Shown: piece by piece, positions 48,728 through 60,800 of the stretch | Layout of the letters: each line of letters opens with the position of its first letter | Position numbering within the stretch: position 1 is the stretch's first letter | Assembly: GCA_964035545.1 (NCBI GenBank) | Contig: OZ037769.1 | Location: forward strand, 17,117,633-17,181,632 | Reading direction: 5' to 3' | Length of the DNA stretch: 64,000 nucleotides | From: Bugula neritina | Taxonomy: Eukaryota; Bryozoa; Gymnolaemata; Cheilostomatida; Bugulidae | The notes under the pieces: model-generated | The model's database searches: none | The model's input: only the letters and a program-made list of their open reading frames with translations | Told to the model about the DNA's origin: nothing | Made by a program: the position numbers and the translations under genes

Positions 48728-51700
48728 ATGGCTAATTTTCACAATCGTAGTGGTGGTAGTAGTGCCCAGCCGCTTGATACAATGCTGGACACAATAAATA
48801 TTCACCTCAATAACCCTCATGGTCAGACCCAGCATCAGCCTGTTCAGATTGATATTGAACAGCCAGAGAGAATTGACCCCAGTCGTGTAGTGACAGCTCA
48901 ATCATACAGAGGTATAGCATTTAGCATAGTAGTTTGTCAGTTACTAAGTTGCTAAAGCACATCATTATAACATATTGATGCTGAAATAAAAATAAAATCA
49001 AGTTCAATGTGGATATCAACAACTTGAACTACAAATGTCAATGATTAATGATTTAATCATTGATTATGAACATTTACTGATTTAGTTTTACATATGCACC
49101 ATCATTACGATTTAGATTATGATTAACCCAAACTGAAACTAAGTCCCAGTCCGATTGAGTTTAACATAGTGCTGATAAATATAAAAATTGTAAAAGTTAT
49201 AATATAACTCCTATTCTATGAGTATAACTATAACTATAAGTATTGATTCAATTGTAATAGTAATAGTAATACTAATAGTAATGCAAATAGTAATTGCTAG
49301 TAGTAGTAGACATTACTAGTCTTATACGTTATAGTTACCCTAATACTAAATGGCAAGTGTGTTTTACTAATTTATGTTTATTGTTTATTAGGTTTATTTT
49401 ATCTCACTAACAATCTGGTCTGGTTTTACTAAAACATATAGTCTGCACGTGTCATACTTGTTTATTAACACATTTGCTGAACGTCTTATCGGGATTTTTT
49501 TTAATTTATTTAAAGACTTCTTATGAAAAACTAAAAATATTACCATGCGAAAAAAGTCTTATTTATCTTATATAATCAGTCAATATCTCAAGTTTGATAT
49601 TAGCGATCGAATAACTTTTACAAGCAGTATTTGGTGTTTATTATCTATTCATACATTAACTTATATTTGACTGCTTTGTGCTGCTAGAAGGTGAGGTGTC
49701 TTTGACCATAGAACCAGAAACGTCTTCTTCTGCAAGCACCAACCAATCACACGGCCACACACATGCTGAGTCCAGCGACCCTCAGCCGTTGGCTATTCTC
49801 ATGCCGTACATTGCCAAGTTTGGCATATTCGTTCTCATCCTACTGCTGAAACTTCTCTACTCTCACAGATACGGTATACTTTTTTCAATGATGAACTCTT
49901 CAATTTTGCGTAGAGTTTTGCTTTGAACTTTTGAGACCTTTAGAATTTTTCATGATATGTTTTGTTTTTTTTTTCAATTCGCCGTTCCTGCAGATGTTCA
50001 CTGCAGACTTTCACTGCCGATGTTTACTGCAGATGTTTACTGCAGATGTTGAATCAACTGTTTGTACTGTTTAGGGTTGCTGATAATCATATGTACGGTG
50101 GGCACCTGGTTTCACGCCAACAACACTCTAACTACACAGATCACTCTCCGAGTAAGAAAACTCCTGTTTCCTTCTGTATAACCTATGACATGCTTGTTTA
50201 CTCTAACCTTCCTTCTGTATAACCTATGACATGCTTGTTTACTCTAACCTTTCTTCTGTATAACCTATGACATGCTTGTTTACTCTAAGCTTCCTGTGTA
50301 TAACCTATGACATGCTTGTTTACTCTAAGCTTCCTGTGTATAACCTATGACATGCTTGTTTACTCTAAGCTTCCTTCTGTATAACCTATGACATGCTTGT
50401 TTACTCTAAGCTTCCTTCTGTATAACCTGTGACATGCTTGTTTACTCTAACCTTCCTTCTGTATAACCTGTGACATGCTTGTTTACTCTAACCTTCCTTC
50501 TGTATAACCTATGACATGCTTGTTTACTCTAAGCTTCCTGTGTATAACCTATGACATGCTTGTTTACTCTAAGCTTCCTTCTGTATAACCTATGACATGC
50601 TTGTTTACTCTAACCTTCCTTCTGTATAACCTATGACATGCTTGTTTACTCTAAGCTTCCTCTGTATAACCTGTGACATGCTTGTTTACTCTAAGCTTCC
50701 TGTGTATAACCTATGACATGCTTGTTTACTCTAAGCTTCCTGTGTATAACCTGTGACACGCTTGTTTACTCTAACCTTCCTTCTGTATAACCTGTGACAT
50801 GCTTGTTTACTCTAAGCTTCCTGTGTATAACCTGTGACACGCTTGTTTACTCTAACCTTCCTTCTGTATAACCTGTGACATGCTTGTTTACTCTAAGCTT
50901 CCTTCTGTATAACCTATGACATGCTTGTTTACTCTAACCTTCCTTCTGTATAACCTATGACATGCTTGTTTACTCTAACCTTCCTTCTGTATAACCTATG
51001 ACATGCTTGTTTACTCTAAGCTTCCTGTGTATAACCTGTGACACGCTTGTTTACTCTAACCTTCCTTCTGTATAACCTATGACATGCTTGTTTACTCTAA
51101 GCTTCCTTCTGTATAACCTATGACATGCTTGTTTACTCTAAGCTTCCTGTGTATAACCTATGACATGCTTGTTTACTCTAAGCTTCCTTCTGTATAACCT
51201 ATGACATGCTTGTTTACTCTAACCTTTCTTCTGTATAACCTGTGACATGCTTGTTTACTCTAAGCTTCCTTCTGTATAACCTGTGACATGCTTGTTTACT
51301 CTAAGCTTCCTGTGTATAACCTATGACATGCTTGTTTACTCTAAGCTTCCTCTGTATAACCTGTGACATGCTTGTTTACTCTAACCTTCCTTCTGTATAA
51401 CCTGTGACATGCTTGTTTACTCTAACCTTCCTTCTGTATAACCTATGACATGCTTGTTTACTCTAACCTTCCTGTGTATAACCTGTGACATGCTTGTTTA
51501 CTCTAAGCTTCCTCTGTATAACCTATGACATGCTTGTTTACTCTAACCTTCCTTCTGTATAACCTGTGACATGCTTGTTTACTCTAACCTTCCTTCTGTA
51601 TAACCTATGACATGCTTGTTTACTCTAACCTTCCTTCTGTATAACCTGTGACATGCTTGTTTACTCTAACCTTCCTGTGTATAACCTGTGACATGCTTGT

Positions 51701-54211
51701 TTACTCTAACCTTCCTTCTGTATAACCTGTGACATGCTTGTTTACTCTAACCTTCCTTCTGTATAACCTGTGACATGCTTGTTTACTCTAACCTTCCTTC
51801 TGTATAACCTATGACATGCTTGTTTACTCTAACCTTCCTTCTGTATAACCTGTGACATGCTTGTTTACTCTAACCTTCCTGTGTATAACCTATGACATGC
51901 TTGTTTACTCTAACCTTCCTTCTGTATAACCTATGACATGCTTGTTTACTCTAACCTTCCTTCTGTATAACCTGTGACATGCTTGTTTACTCTAACCTTC
52001 CTTCTGTATAACCTATGACATGCTTGTTTACTCTAACCTTCCTTCTGTATAACCTGTGACATGCTTGTTTACTCTAACCTTCCTTCTGTATAACCTATGA
52101 CATGCTTGTTTACTCTAACCTTCCTTCTGTATAACCTATGACATGCTTGTTTACTCTAAGCTTCCTTCTGTATAACCTATGACATGCTTGTTTACTCTAA
52201 GCTTCCTGTGTATAACCTATGACATGCTTGTTTACTCTAACCTTCCTTCTGTATAACCTGTGACATGCTTGTTTACTCTAACCTTCCTTCTGTATAACCT
52301 ATGACATGCTTGTTTACTCTAACCTTCCTTCTGTATAACCTATGACATGCTTGTTTACTCTAATATAATAATATGTTTTTATTGCTGATAACTGGAAGCT
52401 GTGTTGACCCCCGCTGCCTCTGCTTTAGGGTCACTCTCGACACAAGCTGTTTGTCAGCAAACTCTGCTGGATCATCGTCTTCCTCGGGTGTAATCTGTTC
52501 GGTATTTATTACTTCCTGGACAATGACGACCTGCTCTTCAACAGGTGAGTTTAGTGTGCGACCTGCTCATCAACAGGTACACAAACAGTACATATCTCAG
52601 GCTAAGGCCAGTATATAGAGTGTAGAGAGAAAGACTGTGCTCTTGTTACAGGTTGATGCTGAGAACTAGGGGGTTAGAAAAAGGGGTGGATATCTGGATC
52701 CTCCTCTGGATTCTCATAATCAATGACTATGCAGTGAAATACTCCACTATTATTATCAAATCTCTTCTAACTCTCGTGCCAAAGAGGTTCATTTCCTACC
52801 AACTGAAGGTATGTTGTATTTATATACTTACACTTACCTTGTATGTATATACTTACCTTGTATTTATATATTTACCTTGTATTTATATACTTACACTTAC
52901 CTTGTATTTATATACTTACACTTACCTTGTATTTATATACTTACACTTACCTTGTATTTATATACTTACCTTGTATTTATATACTTATACTTACCTTGTA
53001 TTTATATACTTACACTTACCTTGTATTTATATACTTACACTTACCTTGTATTTATATACTTACCTTGTATTTATATACTTATACTTACCTTGTATTTATA
53101 TACTTACACTTACCTTGTATTTATATACTTACCTTGTATTTATATACTTACACTTACCTTGTATTTATATACTTACACTTACCTTGTATTTATATACTTA
53201 CACTTACCTTGTATTTATATACTTACACTTACCTTGTATTTATATACTTGCACTTACCTTGTATTTATATACTTACACTCATTCTATGAGAAGTTATCTG
53301 TTCCTTGTCTATGTCTATAATCATGATGTGTGTATGAATCATTGTAGGGAAGTTTATACAGCTCGTTGGAGAGACTGACGATGCTATATAGGTCACTGTT
53401 ACCCATAGTTCCCTGGTACTACTTCCTGTTTTCATCGGATGGCCCGTGGTTCTCGGCCGTGCTCTTTGTCTTGTATATTGTAGCCAAGGTGAGCTCTTTG
53501 TCTTGTATATTGTAGCCAAGGTGAGCTCTTTGTCTTGTATATTGTAGCCAAGGTGAGCTCTTTGTCTTGTATATTGTAGCCAAGGTGAGCTCTCTGTCTT
53601 GTATATTGTATCCAAGGTGGGTTTTGGTGTATATATCTCACCTGTAGCTCACCTGTCTCACATCTATATTTCTCCTGTAGTTCCTGGACCTGTACAAGCA
53701 GCTGAAACCCCTAAAGACCTCCCTGCTCAGACTATTTACTAACAGTGTGAGTATATCTGTATGTTATTGTCTCCCCTGTCAGTTGATTCTGTTGTATATT
53801 ATTGTAATAGTACAGTATTGTAACATACTTCTGCAGAGTTCATATGGCCGGAAGCCCACCACCAGCGAACTAGAGGACTCAGAGGGTATCTGCCCCGTCT
53901 GTCATGAAGACTACAGCGACCCCCTCATCTTAGGGTGTAACGTACGTCTCCTATTCACTCCGCTTACATAGCTTTCACTATGTCACTCTAGTTTACATGC
54001 TAGTTATATCACTGAGCTATGCTTTAACATGATGCATTCTAGTATATTGTGTATTGATTCGTTTCTCTCTCTGTAGCATGTGTTTTGTGAAGAGTGTGTA
54101 CTCATATGGTTTGACAAAGAGACGTCTTGTCCTATGTGCAGAACTAAAATTATCACAGAAGACAACAGTTTCAGAGATGGATCCAGCTGCGGGGGTGTTC
54201 ATTTCTTCTAA
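48728..54211 (+). CDS. RNFT: RING finger transmembrane E3 ligase, RNFT1/RNFT2-like (388 aa)
   Basis: This is a multipass membrane ubiquitin ligase; RNFT1 acts at the ER. Nine exons: 48728-48911, 49688-49873, 50075-50151, 52429-52544, 52652-52808, 53348-53488, 53681-53746, 53837-53941 and 54077-54211, phases consistent. The N-terminus is polar (about 100 residues, His/Gln-rich). It is followed by hydrophobic segments including AKFGIFVLILLLKLLYSH, WIIVFLGCNLFGIYYFL and DIWILLWILIINDYAV, with the family motif WFHANNTLTTQITLR. A C-terminal C3HC4 RING has CPVC at 328-331, CNH at 343-345, C348, C351 and CPMC at 362-365. The poly(A) signal is at 54293. Introns 3, 5 and 6 are filled by minisatellites. 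Confidence 0.92.
48960..49687. other. RNFT intron 1
   Basis: AT-rich intron without tandem arrays, apart from a degenerate agtaatactaatagtaat stretch near 49255-49310. I see no nested gene. Confidence 0.5.
50160..52365 (+). repeat. 2.2-kb minisatellite, about 36-bp unit, in RNFT intron 3
   Basis: About 60 copies of a unit containing tataacctatgacatgcttg then tttactctaa and a variable end. Three binary variants recur in mixed order: cctatgac/cctgtgac, taacc/taagc, and ccttctg/cctgtg or ccttctg/cctctg. This gives a mosaic of unit types. The unit resembles intron sequence just after the donor at 50152. Confidence 0.95.
52820..53285 (+). repeat. Minisatellite ttgtatttatatacttac(acttacc) in RNFT intron 5
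   Basis: About 20 copies of 18- and 24-bp unit types that differ by an extra acttac. It starts directly after the exon 5 donor (gtatgttgtatttatatac). Confidence 0.95.
53489..53616 (+). repeat. 32-bp repeat carrying the exon 6 donor
   Basis: Four intronic 32-bp units follow the exon. The exon's last 28 bases (ending tattgtagccaag) plus gtga form the unit, so each copy recreates the exon end and donor. The fourth copy has changed tgtag to tgtat and is followed by gtgggt. Confidence 0.9.
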
Positions 54212-54867
54212 TATTTTAATTCTGTCCACTTTTTGTGTTTATATAATTTATTTTTATGTATTTTTATAAACTTTATTTCATGTATAGAATGCAATAAACC
54301 TATTATGCCTTATTGTTATACTGATTATTCAAATCTTTAATTTTTTATTTCAAAATAAATATCTTGCAACGACTTTCTAGCTATTAACTGCAATCTTTAC
54401 AATGTTTACAATATTTTGCTGGCTTCCACAAGTGGTTGGTTCATATTTAATATGATCAGAAGGATAGTTATATTACTCTACTAGCTATGATCACAGCAAT
54501 AAAATCTATTGTGTGAGCGATTGTTTGCTAATCATTTATAGTAGATAAAAATTAATCAATTCATTGCAACACTTTTTGGTTTGATGGATGGGAGAGGTGT
54601 TGTAATGTTCCCAATGTCGTTGAAATACTATCTTCTAGTAACGTTGTTTACCCAGTTTGGATTTGCATGCCCTGTTTGAAATAAAATCAGTAATAAAGTT
54701 GCCACACTAGTAAAAAAGTTGAGCTACTTGATGAATAATCCCGATATCTTAAGTGTCGTATTTATTGGCTATATAGCTTATAAGTTTCATAAATCATCCG
54801 CCCCTATTACAAATGCGTATAATTCAATAGTCATCGAGAGATCAAAGGCTTTTGACACGGAGAGAAC
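54212..54867. other. Intergenic DNA between RNFT and TARS
   Basis: RNFT 3' UTR with the poly(A) signal at 54293, then AT-rich DNA. No further exon or motif is supported. The synthetase promoter should be here. Confidence 0.5.
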
Positions 54868-57800
54868 ATGGCAGATGTTGGCATGGAGAAAAAAGTAGAA
54901 GACCTGACTTTAAACAATTCAAAGGCATGATTTTGTCTATGTTGTTAAGTCTTTGTTTTCTTGATGACGCTGATAATCAATTTTCTGAAAGTTCTAAATG
55001 CTGGTAGACGTATTTCGACCTTAAGCCTGTCCACTTTTACAAAAATGGTTTGTCTTAAGTTGACCTTGAATGCATAGTGATAGCTTTTTCATTGAACTAA
55101 TCATAATGATGATAGTTATCGATGCTTAACGCCCGGAGGTTTCACGTAATATTGCATCAGCTTTTTTTCACTAGTGAAATTTCATATCGTGCATTTCATC
55201 ATTTTTTCTTCAAATAATACATATTCATTTTCTATTTCTAAATTCAGTCAAACTAAATCAATTACCTTTAAGTTAATTGCCTTGAAGTTAATCTCAATCT
55301 AGACTTAAGTTTCAGTTTGTCTTGTGATCGTCTGAATCATATTCATTGGGATAAAATCACCTAGTATTAGTGATTAAGTAATCATAAAAATAAAATCAAC
55401 TCATTCTAAATGAAAATGTATGAAGTTCATCCTGATTCTTGTTTAGAAAACAGCAGCGTGAGTGTTGTATCTCAATCTGAGTGTTACTGTTAGTTTTGCT
55501 ATCATTATGATTCATGACCATCTTGAAATATATTAGTATCAGCCTTGGGTTATCTAAATTTTGAATTCAATCCACTGCTGTTAGGCTCAATTGAATCATT
55601 TTAAGTGCATAGCCATATGGCATCAACATTAAATTGCTATAAATATAACTCCATTTAAAGGCTAGAAATACAATTATTAAATTTAGTATTTTAAAATAAT
55701 GTCATTTGATTGTAGCTGTTAATTAATTAATTATGTTGATATTTAATATTCATGTAATATTTATACTGATTTTGGTATTAACTTATTTTAATATCACTTC
55801 AACTTATAGTTGTAGTTCAACTGATTACAGTAAAACTAAATGAAAATACTGGTGTTTTTATGAATTTATTAATAAAGGGCCGTGCCTCTCACTATTCTGG
55901 CCACAGGGTTTGGGGACTTTTCTTGCGACACCGGAAAAATTAAAATTTTCTTGACATCACCAGTGGCAGGGACTAGAACCCATGACCCGTGCCATAATAT
56001 ACAGTCCGTCATTGCACTGGGTATAACTTTATTGTAGCTCTTGATGAACTTTATTTGCTAAAACTGAAATAACCTCTGGAGCTTTCTACTCAACTTAATG
56101 AGCCATATATCAACTTTTTTTTAAAATAATTTTTATTTTGAGTTTTTATAACTTCATTTCAATCTCCATAATCATAGAATTGTTGGATTATTTTTGATTC
56201 TATCTTGAAATGTTGAATTTTTAAAATAAGTTAGTAGTAATCTCTGTGATTTTATTGTTGGTGAAGTGATTAACTGAATGGTACAAATAGTTTCTTTCGT
56301 GCCAGTCTTGAACTGCTAACCTTTGACCTATACTCCCTACTTGTCACTTTAATAGTACAAACTTATTTTAGTCTGCAGGTAAAAAGTCTAAAGGAAAAGG
56401 AGACTCAGCTGGTTCGTCATTAAAGGAAGTGAGTATAACTCTGCTATAACCAATCAGGGCTTGTATTTAACTAACTGCCTTTACATACTGTATCTATTAG
56501 CTAGAGGGTATCAGGAGTTGTGTGCTCCTACATCCAGTATTTACCTCACCATAACTGCTGTGTGTAATTCTCCAGTTGAACCCATGGCCACAGTACATAC
56601 ATGATCGTATCGCTCTGTTTGATGAGCTACACGCAGCTTACAAGGACAAAGTAGCGTCATACCCAAGGTCACCCATCAAGGTCACTCTACCCGATGGCAA
56701 GGTCGTTGAGGGGACGTCATGGGAAACAACTCCCTATGAAGTAGCCAGAGGCATCAGGTAATATTGTTATAGTATCAGCATGGAATCCTCACTATTAGCT
56801 GTAGTGAGACTCACTACTAGTTAGAGTGAGTCTCACTACTAGTTAAAGTAAAACCCATTACTAGTTGGAGTGAGACTCACTACTAGTTAGAGTAAGACTT
56901 ACTGTGACTTTGAGTCCGTTGGTTTGTAGTCAGGGTCTAGCTGACAACACGGTAGTTGCTAAAGTGAACGGGGTGTTGTGGGATCTAGACCGTCCCCTAG
57001 AAGCCGACACGGAGCTGAAGCTACTCAAGTTTGACGACGAGGAAGGAGAGTATGTGTTCAGACACTCGACGGCTCATATGCTCGGTGAGTGGCTACCTCT
57101 CCAGTGACGTGAATATACACCTGCACTAACCTGCACTAACCTGCACTAGTATCCACTAACCTGCACTAGTCTGCACTAGCCTGCACTAACCTGCACTAAC
57201 CTGCCAGTTGTAATGTTGCAGGTGAAGCTATGGAGAGATGCTATGGCGGTTGTCTGTGTTACGGTCCACCAGTGGAGGGCGGCTTTTACTACGACATGTT
57301 CTACGACAAAGGGTTAGTTTGTCTCTGTATACTGTAGCTCAGTTTCACACAACTCTGTACACTGTAGCTCAGTTTCACACAACTCCGTACACTGTAGCTC
57401 AGTTTCACACAACTCTGTACACTGTAGCTCAGTTTCACACAACTCCGTACATTGTAGCTCAGTTTCACACAACTCTGTACACTGTAGCTCAGTTTCACAC
57501 AACTCTGTATACTGTAGCTCAGTTTCACACAACTCTGTACACTGTAGCTCAGTTTCACACAACTCTGTACACTGTAGCTCAGTTTCACACAACTCTGTAC
57601 ACTGTAGCTCAGTTTCACACAACTCTGTACACTGTAGCTCAGTTTCACACAACTCTGTACACTGTAGCTCAGTTTCATACAACTCTGTACACTGTAGCTC
57701 AGTTTCACACAACTCTGTACACTGTAGCTCAGTTTCATACAACTCTGTACACTGTAGCTCAGTTTCACACAACTCTGTACACTGTAGCTCAGTTTCACAG

Positions 57801-60800
57801 ACCGATTACCCTGCCCTAGAGAATGTCATGAAATCCATAGCAAAAGAAAAGCAGGAGTTTATCCGTCTGGAGATGACGAAAGCTGATCTACTAAAGATGT
57901 TTGAGGTTTGTGTTGGTGTATTGTATAGTATAGTGTATAGTATAGTATAGTGTAGTATAGTATAGTGTAGTGTATAGTATAATGTAGTGTAGTATAGTGT
58001 AGTGTATATAATATAGTATAGTATAGTGTATAGTATAGTGAATATAGTGTAGTATAGTATAGTGTATAGTATATAGTATAGTGTATAGTATAGTGTATAG
58101 TATAGTGTAGTATAGTATATAGTATAATGTATAGTATAGTGTAGTATAGTGTAGTATAGTATAGTGTATAGTATATAGTATAGTGTATAGTATAGTGTAT
58201 AGTATAGTGTATAGTATAGTGTATAGTATAGTGTAGTATAGTGTATAGTATAGTGTAGTATAGTATAATGTATAGTATAGTGTAGTATAGTGTAGTATAG
58301 TATAGTGTATAGTATAGTATATAGTATAGTATAGTGTATAGTATAGTGTAGTGTATAGTATAGTGTATAGTATAGTATAGTGTATAGTATAGTGTATAGT
58401 ATAGTGTAGTATAGTGTATAGTATAGTGTAGTGTATAGTGTAGTGTATAGTATAGTATATAGTATAGTATAGTGTATAGTATAGTATATAGTATAGTATA
58501 GTGTATAGTATAGTGTATAGTATAGTGTAGTATAGTGTATAGTATAGTGTAGTGTATAGTGTAGTGTATAGTATAGTATATAGTATAGTATAGTGTATAG
58601 TATAGTATATAGTATAGTATAGTGTATAGTATAGTGTATAGTATAGTGTAGTATAGTGTATAGTATAGTGTAGTGTATAGTGTAGTGTATAGTATAGTAA
58701 AGTATAGTATATAGAATAGGATAGTGTATAGTATAGTGTATAGTAGTATAGTATAGTGTAGTATAGTATAGTAAAGTATAGTGTATAGAATAGGATAGTA
58801 ACATAGTATTATATTGTGTTTTAGTATAATGAATTCAAGAAGAGGATTATCAACGAGAGGATAGACACCCCCACCACCACTGTCTACAGATGTGGGCCTC
58901 TCATTGATCTCTGCAGAGGGCCACACGTCAGACACACCGGCAAGGTCAAGGCCTTTGCCGTCACCAAGGTGAGACAACTAGACAAGATATCCTGGGTGTG
59001 GCTCAGCTTCACTAACTTTTCTGACCAAGAAACAGATTTGAACATTTACTGAGCCATTGTTGAAGTGTAGCTCAGTACAATGCTCTATTGTAGTTTACTG
59101 TAATGTAGTGTAATGTACTGTATTGTGATGTGCTGTATTCACTACTTGATATTATACTGTAAGCTAGTCTTTTGTCAACCAAACAATTATGTGCTTTTCA
59201 TTTGCTGCATGCAATATAACTATGCTATGTTATTACTACTATGATATACTATATTATACTATACTATACTATACTATACTATACTACACTTTACTATGAT
59301 ATACTATACTATACTACACTATATTATACTATACTATATACTCGACTATCTATACTACATTATACTATACTATACTACACTATGTTATACTATACTATGC
59401 TATCATAAACTATGAAGGTGTGTGTTTGCTATACTATTATGACCGTGGCTATGTATTACGTAATGTCCCTGTACTCAAATACTGATGGTGAAATACTCAA
59501 CTACTGATGATGAAATACTCAACTACTGATGATGAAATACGTTGTTCTCATAGAATTCTGCCACCTACTGGGAGGGCAACTCCGAGGCCGAATCCTTACA
59601 GAGAATATACGGAATCTCTTTCCCGGATGCCAAGCAGATGAAGGAGTGGAAATACCTACAGGAGGAGGCAGCTAAGAGAGACCACAGGAAGATCGGACGG
59701 GTGTGTCACTAGTTTGTGTGTGTGATGTCACTAGTTTGTGTGTGTGATGTCACTGGTATTGTGTGTGTGATGTCACTAGTTTCTGTGTGTGATGTCAGGA
59801 ATACTGTATGTGATGTCACGGATATTGTGTGTCATGTCAGTAATACTGTGTGTGATGTCATGGGTATTGTGTGTAATATACATTCACAGGGTGAATTGTC
59901 ACATTGCAGGAACAAGAGCTGTTTTTCTTCCACGAGTTGAGTCCGGGTTCGTGTTTCTTCCTGCCCCGGGGAGCTCACATCTACAACAAGCTCACCGAGT
60001 TTATCAAGGTTTGTTACTTCCACTGCACACCCGTCTCCTCCTAGTAGCCTATTCTGGTGACGTTCTCTTGATTTCAACATAGAAAAATGGCAAGAGACAT
60101 GGTTTATTAGCTGCTGAGCTGCGCTCTTTGTAGAAAGAGTACAGAAAGAGAGGTTTCCAGGAGGTGCTCACCCCGAACATCTACAACACTAAACTGTGGG
60201 AGACTTCGGGCCACTGGCAACATTACGCAGAGAATATGTTCTCTTTTGATTGTGAGAAACAGAAGTATGCCTTGAAACCCATGAACTGTCCCGGCCACTG
60301 GTGAGTGATTGATAGTCAGTGAGTGATAGTCAGTCAGTGAGTGATAGTCAGTGGGAGAGTGAGTGATAGTCAGTGAGCGAGTGTTAGTCAGTGAGTGAGT
60401 CAGTGAGTGATAGTCAGTGAGTGAGTGAGTGACTCAGCGTTGGAGTGATGTTTGTATTACTGATGACAGAGTTGTATTATTTAGTCTAATGTTTGTATTA
60501 CTGATGACAGAGTTGTATTATTTAGTCTAATGTTTGTATTACTGATGACAGAGTTGTATTATTTAGTCTAATGTTTGTATTACTGATGACAGAGTTGTAT
60601 TATTTAGTCTAATGTTTGTATTACTGATGACAGAGTTGTATTATTTAGTCTAATGTTTGTATTACTGATGACAGAGTTGTATTATTTAGTCTAATGTTTG
60701 TATTACTGATGACAGAGTTGTATTATTTAGTCTAATGTTTGCCAACCGCGTCCGCTCTTGGAGGGAACTTCCCCTCAGACTTGCAGACTTTGGAGTTCTC

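Noticed and set aside
57806-58977. Minus frames of 330-370 residues rich in YYTLYYT
   Set aside because: Simple tatag-type repeat in a TARS intron, antisense to real exons at each end.
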